Source: Litomosoides sigmodontis
Lineage: Eukaryota; Nematoda; Chromadorea; Rhabditida; Onchocercidae
Length of the DNA: 64,000 bases
Direction: 5' to 3'
NCBI GenBank assembly: GCA_963070105.1
Contig: OY718803.1
Coordinates: 9,715,823 to 9,779,822, forward strand
Below are positions 9,105 to 21,110 of this stretch, piece by piece. The position numbers and the translations under genes are program-made. Below the pieces are notes generated by a model. That model was not told the origin of the DNA, did not search any database, and was given only the letters and a program-made list of their open reading frames with translations. Each line of letters starts with the position of its first letter. Positions within the stretch are counted from its first letter, which is position 1.

Positions 9105-11482
9105 ATGACAAAAGAATTTGTGGACTGGGACTGGAAAAAAGTTGGTATTAGTTGTTTACAGGTAAATTAATTCAGTTCCCTAGTCGCATTTCCTAAGTGG
9201 ATGATTTCGTTTGAGAAAAAAATATATTTTACTTTTTAGAATAAAATACAAGTATGCAGTTTTTGTTTCATCTGTTAGATACTGCGAGTTGATATGAAAC
9301 TCATTGGGATATATACATCTGATATGAAAAGAAGATTCGGTAACATGACATTTTTGTTTCAGGTCTTTCTATCTTTTCTTTGCTTTCGTTTCTCGCAATT
9401 TATTGTTCGATGGTACTTATTTGGAACATGTACTTTCAAAACATTTTCATATTTTGGATGGGGTAAAAATGGTGATCATTCAAATACCTTTGTGGATATC
9501 CATAGCAGTCAACCACTGCTGGTATGTTCGAGCATTTGAAGTCATTTCATAAAGTTTCACATTTAACATTGCACAAATCAAATGATAAAGTACAGCCAGT
9601 TTATGGGATGTACTTTCTTCGATAACACGATGTTTGATTATTGCCAAAATAAGCGGCAAATTTTACATTTTAATGATTTGAATTGACTTCTAAGTGTGGT
9701 TGCAGATTACACCTCCAAATAGGCGTTGGAGAATCAGCAATGAAGCTGTTTCATTAGGACATTCAGTAATTTCTGGTTTCTGGGCACTTTATGCAATTAT
9801 TGTTTACCCAAAGTTAATGGAAGATATGGTAAATTATGAAAATACTATGGCATATTATTTGGTGAGTTTTATTTTTTATCCTTTTCTTTGAAAATTAGTG
9901 GCGGATGATGTTTAGTATTCTCGCTACCTTTGTTTCTTGATTCGTTACTTTCACCACATCAGATCCATATGGCAATAATTTAGAATAATAGGAAAACAGA
10001 GTTAAGTCAAATGGTAAATTATCAGTTAAGCCACTAATTGACTTCTAAGTGTGGTTGAATTTAGTGGTTAATAATTTAGTGGTTAATAATTTCTCTTCCA
10101 TTGACTGTAGATATAGAATGAGGACAAAACAAAGAGGTTTGTTTACACATTGCAAAATAGTCAAGGAATGATGCAACATATCCCCTTTTTTTGATAGAAG
10201 GATGACGTGTGGCCATAACGCAGTGAGTAAAACAAATTACTTATTTAAAATTCTGTAACGGTTGCTTTTCAATCATTTGAAGAGCACAACTTGTAATTAA
10301 TGGCACGTAATATGCAATGATGATTTGTTACAGTTAGTAGTTTCAACGGGCTATTTGATACATGATCTTACTGATTTGCTTATCAACGAACAGTCATTAC
10401 GTATCATTGAACTGCTCTTCCACCATATCATCGTTCTGATAGCGTTTGGTACCAACTACGCGACAAATAAGTTTTTAGGTTTTCTTTCCGCTTTTTATTT
10501 AAATTTTTTAGTTTATTTTTATAATGTTTTTCGTATCCTAATAATTCGGTTTTTTGGTACAACGTAATGAATTATAATATTTGTTTGGCTTTTTTTTTGT
10601 TTTGCCTTTATTTTACTCATATAATTCTTTATCTTGTAAGTAAGAGTTGAAACATGTTAATGAAGCAATATGTTTTCCAACTTCTTCTAATTTCAATTTT
10701 ATCTTGGACAAAATGTGTAGTAGATTACTCTGTTTATATAGTTCTCGATATTTGCTCATCATTAAATTGCAGGGGTGGTTGTCTGTGGACTTTTGATGGA
10801 ACTTAATAGCATTTTCCTGCATTCACGCTCCATGTTGAATCTCTATCGCGTTGACAAATCTTCCACACCATTTCGTATCATTGCACTGTTGAATATTGTT
10901 ACATTTATCATATTTCGGATGGCTGTTAGCACTTATTTGCTGTATTGGCAAATCACCACGGCCTGGAAAATGATATGGTACCTCACGTTGATTACATTTG
11001 TTGTCATCGTTTCACTTGGCGCCACCAATGTCGTCCTCCTCTATAGGTGAGTATTAAATAGAAATGACTTTAAAGAGAATGAAACATGTCAGACGATAAT
11101 GAAATGATCGTCGAATTTGAAATTTGATTCTAAGTTATTTCAACATATGATTCATATTACTAATTTCTCCCCAATTTTTCCCGTAGCCTTCATGCAATAA
11201 ATCATTGCTTTAAGTAATTTTTGCAGGCATTTAAATACCTATTTAAATACGATGTGAAATCTCACCATGTTGTGTAAAAGATTTTTGAGGAATTTCTTCT
11301 TGCTCTTTCAAGATTTTTGATGTTAAGTAGGGAAAATTTTCAGGGTACTGGCTGCTGATGGGTTGTTAGGTAAGAAGCGCCAGCGCGGTGTACCAGCAAA
11401 TGCAACGCATATTGTGGCACAGGCTGCAGAAGCAGGTGACGATAGACTTCGTGATGAGGATGAGATTGAAGTTATTGCTTAA
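9105..11482 (+). CDS. fld-1: TLC-domain membrane protein, TLCD1/2 (FLD-1) type
   Basis: Multi-pass TLC-domain protein. The TLCD1/2 family and C. elegans FLD-1 limit long polyunsaturated chains in phospholipids and so set membrane fluidity. Six exons: 9105-9161, 9363-9521, 9706-9861, 10334-10478, 10773-11046, 11344-11482, giving 309 residues. TLC features: EAVSLGHSVISGFWALY (TM1 with the family His), LVVSTGYLIHDLTDLL (conserved Asp), ELLFHHIIVLIAFG (double His), GLLMELNSIFLHSRSML (the TLCD1/2 E-x-N-S-x-F-L-H motif), and FRIIALLNIVTFIIFRMAV. The acidic tail ends DEDEIEVIA. The fld-1 name rests on the E-x-N-S-x-F-L-H signature; other TLCD members (TLCD3, TLCD4) look different there. A 3' splice site at 9022-9023 may take a spliced leader. 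Confidence 0.9.
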
Positions 11483-13486
11483 AAAAATAATTAACCGTAT
11501 AAAGTATTGCTGCACAATTTATTACCCGATTACTTGTCCTATTTTTAAATAATTCATTTATTTAGGGATTTTTAGCGTTTAATCTCCGCGAAGGTCTTTA
11601 GGTGCAAGGGCTTTAGCGAAACAGTGCAATTTTCGTGATGTCAGTTACTTTGGTATAATCATCGCTTTTCTAGAATATTTTTCTGATTTCCGAGGATTTC
11701 GAATTTAGAATATTATTATTACCTTTAAGACACAGTTATGCTAAAAGTGAAAGTGAATTATAGAAAAGTTGTTAAAGTTCTAGGCACATTTCTTAACTTG
11801 CAACGGCGTGGATGTATAGTTTGTGGTGGTACGAAATTCAAAAAGTGAGATCGAATTTCAAAATGGAACTCAAACTTCCATTTTTATGCAGTTTGGTAAG
11901 GAATAATAGAGAAAAAGTAAAGAGAGACCAAAATGAAAAGAGCATGTGTCGGAAAGTAAAATACAAAGAACTTGCCAAGAAAAAGCGGAAAACGTTGCCC
12001 CATTTAATTTTTGTTTCTTCTTCAGAGAAACGAAGTTACGAATTTGATAATTAATAATTGTGAGTGAAGCTAAAGATCCCGTTTGATCGTAATTCGAACC
12101 TAGCCAAATATTTCTGATCAGTAAAAGAGATAAGCAATTAATTAACTTGGGTGCTATTAGTGTATGTGTTTTGAAAATATTAATTCTTCCTTTTAAAGTA
12201 TTGAGAAACTGAAATGGTTATCATGATAACTGAGATACATGTACTGCTTGCATATCTGTATTCGTTTGTCCAAAGTTGCTGAGCAATATTTGATATTTCT
12301 TTGTTCGCAAACCTAACAGATTTGATATCATTTGTTTTGTCTTTCTGCTTTTCCCTTCAAGCTTATTCTGGTTCTCATTTAAATCTGTATTTTCTGCTTT
12401 CCCTATTGGTTTTCAGAACTGGAATTGTTTGATTAATTTGGTTAATAATTCGACACGTTGCGGGAATATTGAATACTTGTGTCATGTTGCGATTCAAATA
12501 ATAGTTTTGTGCATTTACACAATTCTTAAAATTAGGTTATAATTTTTTTGGTAGCAATGTATGGGTGGTGATCGATTGTCCTTCACTATTTATATTACTG
12601 AGAAATTCCAGTTTTATTTTTGCTTATAATTAGACCTATCGTGAACTTGCTTTTTCCTTTTAATCATTTAGAAATTTGGCATAGTTTAAATTACTTTCAG
12701 TCGCTGTCTCGTAAACTTCTGGTGTCATGATTATCGCAATTTTCATCGCCGTTATTTCATTGATTTATTTCCGTTCTGGCGAGTTTGAAGGATGAGATAA
12801 AAATGATTTGATCATCGCTGATTTTCATTTAATTATTAATGATAGTATTCGTAGAACAACTGTTAAGGATAGCAAAGACATCATTTACGTCATGCCATAA
12901 AAAAAGATTGCGGAATTAGTTGTCATCAGTTTTAGTAAATTTCGACTTCCAATATTCTTTCTTATTATCTCGTACTTTTCTGGCCATGTTTAAACCTATT
13001 TTTCTACGGAATACTGTTCAAGGCATTGTGATGATTATGTTTCCTGCCACCTATGTCTTTTTTTTTCGAGCGGCACATTTAAAGTTTTCCTTTTGCGTTG
13101 GATCTCGTTTCTCTCTTCTTTCCCAAAATAAACCAAATATTTATTGCTTACAGCATTGTTCATTACAACTGCGTTCATTCAATGCAATTTCTTAGAAGAA
13201 ACTTATGATGTTACGGCTATTTTCGAGCAGTCATATATTTTCATGAGTTAGACAAAAACAATCAAATAAAATCTGAAATCCAATTTCAGAAAGCCTGCGC
13301 TCAACAGCAATGGCATAAGATTTCTTGAGAGGTTTGCAAACTAATTGCATCTGAATTTTATATACAAAAAAAAAACACAGCGAAAGATCATTTCTGTAAC
13401 TGAAAAAATATTAGTTACCTAACCTAATGTTAAGACGAGTAATACCATAATTCTTGAAAATTTTAAAAAGAAAACAATAAATGAGT
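11483..13486. other. convergent intergenic region, fld-1 / cox-5B
   Basis: Tail-to-tail spacer. Open frames at 11812-12054 and 12920-13195 are Lys- or Phe-rich, lack family motifs, and look like chance frames in AT-rich DNA. I recognise nothing else here. Confidence 0.5.
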
Positions 13487-14767
13487 TCAGACATGGTCTG
13501 CGCCTTCTTGATCTATAAGCTTATACCAATGGCCACAACGGCAGCGCTGCGGTTCACCTTCATGTAATATAAAAAGTACTGGAAAAGTTGTATCAGGTTC
13601 ACCTGCAACAAATTGTTACTTATACACTCACCCCCAACCAATATTTCATTGCTTATGTTAGAAGGTCTTAATAAACACTGGAGTTTTTAGTAAAAGAAGC
13701 TTGTCATTGTTAAATACAGTATTATTTGTAATTGGGGTCTCTGATATCTGCTTTTAAAATACGTGTTATTCGTTGCAAAATAATTTACAGAGCAAACTGC
13801 TTCAACAATTGATGTTCGAATATCAAATCGATTTTAATTTTAAAATGAAGCATAAACTAACAGAAGCAAGCTACAATTCGATAATCGAAGTCCGAAGGGA
13901 TTAGATTTGGGTTTTCCCGCGATGAATTTTCCAATTTGTAGTAAACTTTTGTTTCGTAACGCTAAAAGTAATATTTTGTTTCAATAGAATATAAATTGCT
14001 GACGTCTAGACAAACTAATAGTGGTTAAAAGAAAAAGTAACAAGTGGGAGGTGTTTTCTGCTACCCTCAATTACATAACCTTTAATCCCGCGTATTTTCC
14101 AGAGAATGTGGGTCGTGGGTTATTCGGCAGTAATGTGTCTTACGCTTAAGATTATAACTGCAACTTACATCGTCACCAGCAAGTGTCGCGATAAGTTGTC
14201 TTCTTTTCATTGACTCCTCATGTGCTTCCAATGGATCCGTGTCTAAAAAAAATTTAAATTGAGCTTACTGGAATGCCTTCAAGTGAAATGATTTTCTTGA
14301 AGTCTTATAATTGTCGGTAGAATTCAGCTTCTCGTGAAAGAAAATCCTGCTAATATATTAACATGATATACTTAATTCTTAAAGTGAACATGTGAACTGC
14401 TCGTCACCGTAACAACTGAAACATATATGTTCTTATATATGCCCCAATTGTTGCAGTGCTTGGCACTGCACGATGAATCTGAATCTAAAGCATTCAAATT
14501 CTTCATCAAAGATCCCTCTAAAAAAGTAAAAGATAAATGAAAGACAAAAAGTAGGACGAAACACCTAACACAGATAAGTAAATATAATTAATCAGATTTT
14601 TTAAACAGAACTGAACCAATTTACAGGTAGAGAAGCTTACAGTAGCCATAGTCCTCAGGTGAAGAAACTTTTGCGTAAGAACGTTTCAGACAGCTTGTTA
14701 CAGCACGCAACGCTGTCGTACTATGCGCCAAACTAGTGAAAAGTTTGTATGCGTATAGTTGAGCCAT
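13487..14767 (-). CDS. cox-5B: cytochrome c oxidase subunit 5B, mitochondrial
   Basis: Nuclear-encoded zinc-binding subunit of respiratory complex IV on the matrix side. Four phase-consistent exons from the start: 14641-14767, 14169-14242, 13862-13961, 13487-13602, giving 138 residues. Residues 1 to about 35 form a basic, Ser/Thr-rich mitochondrial presequence ending KRSYAK. The body matches the family: EESMKRRQLIATLAGDDRY, then ENPNLIPS and YRIVACFC (family EDPNLVPS, RIVGCIC), then LHEGEPQRCRCGHWYKL (family LHKGEAQRCPxCGxHYKL). Zinc ligands are the CFC pair and the RCRCGH pair; the second pair is C-x-C instead of C-x2-C. A further in-frame ATG lies 42 bases upstream (14807-14809), but the inner one gives a normal presequence. 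Head-to-head with nra-2. Confidence 0.95.
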
Positions 14768-16068
14768 TTTCTTGAAAAAAATAAAGTTGATAAATAGCTT
14801 AAGTCGCAAACTGGTGCAGAGCCGATATGAAATGACGAAAAATGCACTACAACAATGGAAATACTATCATAAAAACTTCGATAAAATCATTGCTAAATTT
14901 CGAGAGAAAACGTCATTCAAAAGTAATCATTTACATGCCGTCGTCATTGTCTCATTGCTTATAAAGAATTTGAAAAAAAATGCACAGCAATTTAAAAATA
15001 TATCACTTTAAATATACCGAATATTTCAAGAATATTTGATAAAATTTAAACGATCAATAAACAAATAATAAGATATAATGGCATATTTCCGATATAGCAA
15101 AGTTAAACACAGTAAAATATAATGACCTGCAATGGTTCGAATAACTAAATATAAACAACAACTACGCCTACGAGGAAACTTCAAGACCTAGCTAGCTCGG
15201 TTAAGTTCGCCGCTTACTTTGTACATCTTCAAGACCATAACCTGTCACAGCAAACCTTTATTTTTCACGTCTTCTGGTCCTATCCTAAAATTTCGAAGTG
15301 TTTCGATGTATTTTTTTCTCCCTCTTCTCTTCACTCTACACACTATTCCATCAGCATTGCTAGTTAGCACTTGCACTATGAAGAAAATATCGCTGTATTG
15401 GAATGGTGGGTGAGTATCGCGGCCCGTACGTTCCTCTCTATCTCCCTCTCACTCTGTCTCCCTCCTACTCAGCCTTACGCTTCTTGATTTCGGTGCATTT
15501 GGATTGACGTTGGGTTGGTTTAGTCGTATGTTGCGACGGTGCGACACTTTACGTGAAATGTTTTTGAAATGCTTACGTGACGTAGATTACAATTACAGGT
15601 AATGTCGAGTGAAGGGAAGTTTCAAAATCTAATTTTATTGCATTAATAATGATAGTGAGCAGTATGATTAGGTAGTGTTTTGGTTATACCACTATTTGCC
15701 CTGTGTATTTCCCCCATCTGCCATTGCAACATCCTTACTTGAAGTATGAGATTTTTGAAATGTTTAGTTTATTACGCATTTTTCTGGTTTTTGTGAGGCA
15801 ACCACTGTAATTCCTATCCCTTCATTTTATCTTATTTAGCACCTATCGTGAGTTCATAGATTTCCATAGAATTGTTTATAAAGGTGGTTTTTTCAGTTAT
15901 ATTTAAAAAGATTATTCATTTCGTATTTCTTTTCGTGCCAAATTAGGAATTAAACATAAAATAGGAATCTAATAGCAGTTTTAAACTCTACTGATATAGG
16001 GTACTGGACACGCGAAGTTTGCTACATTAGGTGATACAACGCAATTTACATAATTTTTGTAGGGAAAA
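14768..16068. other. divergent promoter region of cox-5B and nra-2
   Basis: Spacer of 1.3 kb between two divergent housekeeping genes. The segment at about 15400-15620 is less AT-rich than its surroundings and is the likeliest core promoter or 5' UTR zone. A TTTTTGTAG acceptor at 16061-16062, six bases before the nra-2 start, looks like a trans-splice site. No coding exon seen. Confidence 0.5.
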
Positions 16069-19000
16069 ATGTTGGACGAATTTTTGGACGAGCTGAGAAG
16101 TCCGATGGTGCTTGTTTACATGTCGATGTTGCTCACTTGGTGTGTGGCTAGTGGCTCACATTTGGGTGATTCTGTTGAGTTGGAATTCAAGGCTTATCGT
16201 TTGCAGCAGTATGATATTGTTGGTACCTCTCATGGTAGTCGTTCTTGGCAAGGTAAGATTTCTCGCATTGCTTTTTGGACTAGGCAATAGCTTGAAGTAA
16301 TGTTCAATCAGACATTTGAATAAGCTGTTTTCTTAAAACTTTCCTGATATATTGTTTACTTGTTCTAAACACATGCCAGTGTTTCTACATCTTTCATTCT
16401 TGCATATGGTCAAGTAATGGTTTCATGTGAATCAGTTTATAATTTGAGAGTTTTGCAGTGATATATGAAGCTGTATCATTGGATAGTAATGTGCTTAGGC
16501 GTTGTCTGCTTGTAAACTGGCATGACTTACTAGGTCGCGATTTGCAAGCTTTGTTTAGTCAGGCATTTGGCGCTGTCCTTATTGTGCTGCCAGCCAACTT
16601 AGATACGTTAACACCTTCAACAAAAGCGGTGAGCTTTTGATTTTTAGTAATCACGGTCAACACTTTCTGGAGAGCCATTTCACTTATCTGTTACAAATTT
16701 GAATACTAAACAAATTTAGATGGTAAAAAAAACTGATAACATGATCATTTGGATATGTCTTTCTTGGTAAATGATTATGGCTTAATACAACGGTATTTGT
16801 CTTTATTATAAAACTTTTTTTTATTATTCCAAGTTCTGAATACTTTATATGGCGTTAATTCTCTTGTACGATATTGGATCGGAATTTGAATAGCAAATCT
16901 TACTAACTTCAGAAGTTGGCCTCACTGGAAAGAAATCTTCTATATTTGAATACTGATATAGCAGTATATGTAGTGCAACAGCACCCGGAGTTGCAGGCCC
17001 TCATTGCAGAAGTAACGGCATTTTCAAAAAGGTTCTCTATAATTGTTGATTTCTTTAAATGCTTTTTCATAGCTTCTCACTCCAACAAGCCAAATTGCAA
17101 GTAAACTTCAAGGAAGACTGGAAAATACAGCGAAAATACTTTTTTTTAGGTAATGAGAGGGTACATTTGCTTATACCACTTAGTGAAACCATCAGAATCA
17201 TTTAGCATAACAGGAATAGTCAATGGTAGGAATAGTCCTCATAACAGGAATAATCGTTTATTGAACAAGAATTTTGAGATCTCCAACTGCCGTTCAGCAA
17301 CTGCTAAATGCAATAACTGCAAATATCTTCCAATTTTCGTCGTCAGCATCGGTGTCCAATAATATTGTCGTGCCAAAATCGGCTAACGTTATAGTAAGTT
17401 TTCGCTTATCCATATTATTTTGCCTAAATTACATTTTTAACTCTTTCGAGTACTTGGATAATACACAGTTTCGTGTTATTCTACTTTGCGGTTAAGAGAG
17501 CAGAATCGATCTATTATTTCTACCATATATGGTTGTATGTGGAAGATTCTATTTTCATTTAGGATTGTTTTTAGTTAGTTTTCTTTATAATACTTTACGA
17601 ATGCTCCACATTTATGTTTTTTTTCTCTATTCATTGTTACCTTGTGAGGGTCTTCTGATTATGTTGCTCACGTTGTATTTCGTTCTTTTTCCAGTTTTTT
17701 ACCTTTTTCATGTTTAGTGAAAAATTGCTTCAGAAATAAATAACTTCCCAGTACTGTGTTCTTTGGATATGATAGTGGTGGTTAAAATATAAGGACAAGA
17801 TCATACTAAGTGCTGCAAATTAATTAAGATACAGGTTAAAAAAACTCCATTTTAAGGGGCACCTTTGGTCAACAGATCGGAGTTCTCCAGTAGTGATTGT
17901 GGCTGCACACTACGATAGCCACGCAGTAGTACCAGGATTGGCAATCGGCGCGGATGCTAACGGAAGTGGTGTAGCTGCACTACTAGAATTACTTGCTATC
18001 TTCTCTCGCTTTTATGGTTCTGTAAGTCTGTTTTGTTTTCTTAGTTCGTACTGTTTGTTGAGTATAGAATAATCAACTCTGTTGTATCTGCGACTATTCG
18101 TGTTGCGGCTCACAAAGAGCTCTTAACTACTGTCGTTTTCGATCAACCCGTAGAATTGAAATCGTGTTTTGTTTTGGTAACACGATTCTCTTCACGGGTA
18201 GATTGCTTACGTTCATATTTTGCTCATTTTATTCATTGTAATTTTCTGGCACGTCTTTGATTTTGGCAAAACATTTTCAGCAGTGTCAAGTAAGACGCAT
18301 TTTTTTGTTTTTCTGTAGCCTCTTTTTTAATCCTTTTTGTTGGGTAAGGAATTTTATTTAAAGACTTAATCCAGTGAATGCATTCTGTTACCTTCTTACA
18401 GAACACAACGAAACCAAAATACAATATGATGTTTTTACTCACTGCTGGTGGAAAGTTTAATTACCAAGGTAGCCGCCAGTGGCTGGAGGAACATATTGAT
18501 AAGCAGACCGGTAATCATTTCTTGATTAATTAGGATCCACTGTGCTTTTTATGAATGGAGGTAGAAGATATAAAACGGAACCAGAAAAAAGGTTTGACTT
18601 ACGGAGGGAAAAAAATGGACGATCAGATTTTTGTGACTTTCTAATTTGAAATAAATTGAGATTAAGATATGTATTTTAAAGTTTCTTGCAGTAGTGAACG
18701 TGGAACTTGTATTGTGCATTGATTCTGTGGGCAAAGATAACAGCCTTATAGCGCATGTATCAAAGATGCCTAGTGAAACGTCACCCGTTAAGCGGTTTTT
18801 CCAACTATTGAAGGATGCTGCGTCGCCGAATCAATCTATAGAAATTGTATCTAAAAAGATCAACCTGAACGCCGATGTCCTTGCGTGGGAACATGAAAGG
18901 TACAATTCTCCATGTTTTCTCAACAAATAGTGGAAGTTCATGAGATTTTGAGTAACTGGTGATAAACAGTCATGTGGAGAAATTATTCCACCTAGGAGGA

Positions 19001-20226
19001 CCTTTATAGAACCCGAACAAAATTTCTGTTAATAACTTCTTTGCTAAGTGGCGCCAATGTGAGCTTGAGAAGAACCCTCCTAATATTTTCGTTTTGCAAA
19101 AAATTAACGAAGACTTCCCTATTGGTCTGTCTTCATATCATACCATTTAAGTTTTCAGATTTTCAATTCAGCGTTTACCAGCTCTCACACTTTCACATTT
19201 CAAATCACATGCTGATTCTGGTCGAAGTTCATTTCTGGATACACCATCGCAAGTTGATATGGATGTTTTGGAAGTGTGGAAATTTTTAATTCACTTTTTA
19301 CGGATTTGTTCATTTTTTCATTATTTAAATATGCTTTTAGAAATCATAAAATCGTAGATTAGGAAATGATATCTGCTCATTGTGATGTCCATCTCTGCAG
19401 TAGAAATGGAAGAATATATAATATATTATATAGAGGGAGAGAGAGAGAGAGAAAGGATAATAACGACGAAATGATGTCTTTATCTCTCGGTTTGTAGCAG
19501 TATCTTTCAGTTAATTTTTCATCTTGTCAATCGTTTTATTTGCGAATTTCGAGTAATTTCTAGGCAAACGTACGAACTATCAGTGAAGCGCTTTTGATTT
19601 ATGTGTTAAATTTGCCAAATACAAAGTGCACACAAGACGAAAATGTTTCATCTTGTTCAATTTTGGCACCCGGAAATGTTAATAGAAAACGATTGTCAAA
19701 TTGGTTGCAGCAGTTTGGAAGCAAATCACGTTCTTTGGCTGCTGAGAATGAATGGCTTGTGGCTAATCTGAGAGATACTGTTATCAGGTGTGTAATGTGC
19801 TTACAAAGAGATCTGTTTAATAGGGAAAAATCGATGATTGTTTGATGTGAAAAGAATTCATGCGATAAAATTGGCAGTACTTGAGTCGGTTCCTATATTC
19901 GACTGAAAATATTTTTTTCTGCCTTCGTCGACCATCGAGGGGATAAAAATTAAATTTTTTGACCTGAAAATTTAACAGTTTCAATTATACGTTATGTTAG
20001 TTTAAGGTACACTTCTGGGCAGACTGTGGTGGAGCCCGTTTCTCTAGCAGACATATCGCTTTATGGTGTACTCGAAGATCGCCTAATGGCACATCGAGCG
20101 AAACCAGCTATCTTCGAACTTTTGTTAGCAGCAGCTATAGCGCTTTATTTATCAGCGCTGTATTTTGTTGCACCGATGTTGCAAACATCCGTTGAAGCCG
20201 TGCTTGTTAAACTTAAAAAATTATGA
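16069..20226 (+). CDS. nra-2: nicalin, ER membrane protein
   Basis: Aminopeptidase-like ER protein. Nicalin works with NOMO and TMEM147 at the ER translocon; its C. elegans counterpart NRA-2 controls receptor subunit assembly. Ten exons: 16069-16252, 16459-16628, 16913-17031, 17279-17393, 17857-18021, 18402-18510, 18692-18899, 19159-19273, 19564-19787, 20007-20226, giving 542 residues (human 563). Residues about 12-30 form an N-terminal signal or anchor. Next come FKAYRLQQYDI, SPVVIVAAHYDSHAVVPG and GADANGSGVAALLELL (the degenerate peptidase core), LLTAGGKFNYQGSRQWLEE, CIDSVGK, INLNADVLAWEHERFS and LPALTLSHFKSH. A single TM near the C-terminus (AIFELLLAAAIALYLSALYF) precedes VLVKLKKL. Exon 4 uses a GAG acceptor and exons 5 and 10 use TTTAAG acceptors, all weaker than TTTCAG but required by phase. 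Confidence 0.97.
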
Positions 20227-21110
20227 TTTCATTTAGATTTTGATTTTGTTTTGAAATGCTGATTTCTTGTACAGCGATGGAGTACAACTGCTCCTCGGAA
20301 CATAATTGTCAAACATGCTTTCCCTGTTGGTTTTGCAAATGCTTAGATAATCAGTGTGTACATCTCTGACAAATACCGGTGCTTCTGGTCGTAGCGGCTA
20401 TAGATGCAGTCCAACCGGTTACTGTTATTTGAACGGCTGGATTAGTTTGTTATTGATGAATACATAAAGTGGAATCGAAAATAAAAACTTCCTTGTCTAT
20501 ACTGTGTATTAGCAACAAAGCAGCAGAATTCGAGGTGAATTCCCATGATTGTCAAGAAGCGTGCATACGATTCACACCATTTAGAATTAAATTGCATGGA
20601 AGAGCAAGATGGAAGAGTCTATTTCCCTTCAGTTTCGTTTGATTTATACTCATTTTTTAATTTGCGTAGCAACTTTCCCGTTTCATGCATTCTTCATCTG
20701 AAACTTTAATCACAAGGGTGGAAATTCGCGAAACGATCCACATAAGACACTTAGGTTTTAATATCTGAATAGATCTATTCAGTTGTAATGGACTTATGTA
20801 CTTTAAACCTTTTAGATGTTACTAGACAAGAATTATTGACAATCATGTACAGTGCAGCAGAGCATTTTATCATGGATATAAATCGGCGAATATGACTAAT
20901 TTGGTCACAGTTTCAAGAAGTCATTTTAATCATACACCGCTTCACAAATATTGTCGGCACATTTAAATTGTGTTCCTCGCTATACAACTGCTTCAGCTCG
21001 AACAGATTTTTTGATGGCTGAAAGGAATTTTAAAGATTCACCAATGAAGTGAGAAATGTAAATACTTCACGAAAGAAAGCATCGACTTATTTGACTTTTT
21101 ACTTTAATTT
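20227..21110. other. convergent intergenic region, nra-2 / LOTUS-Tudor gene
   Basis: Tail-to-tail spacer holding both 3' UTRs. AATAAA at 20480-20485 is the likely nra-2 polyadenylation signal. No coding exon seen. Confidence 0.5.
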
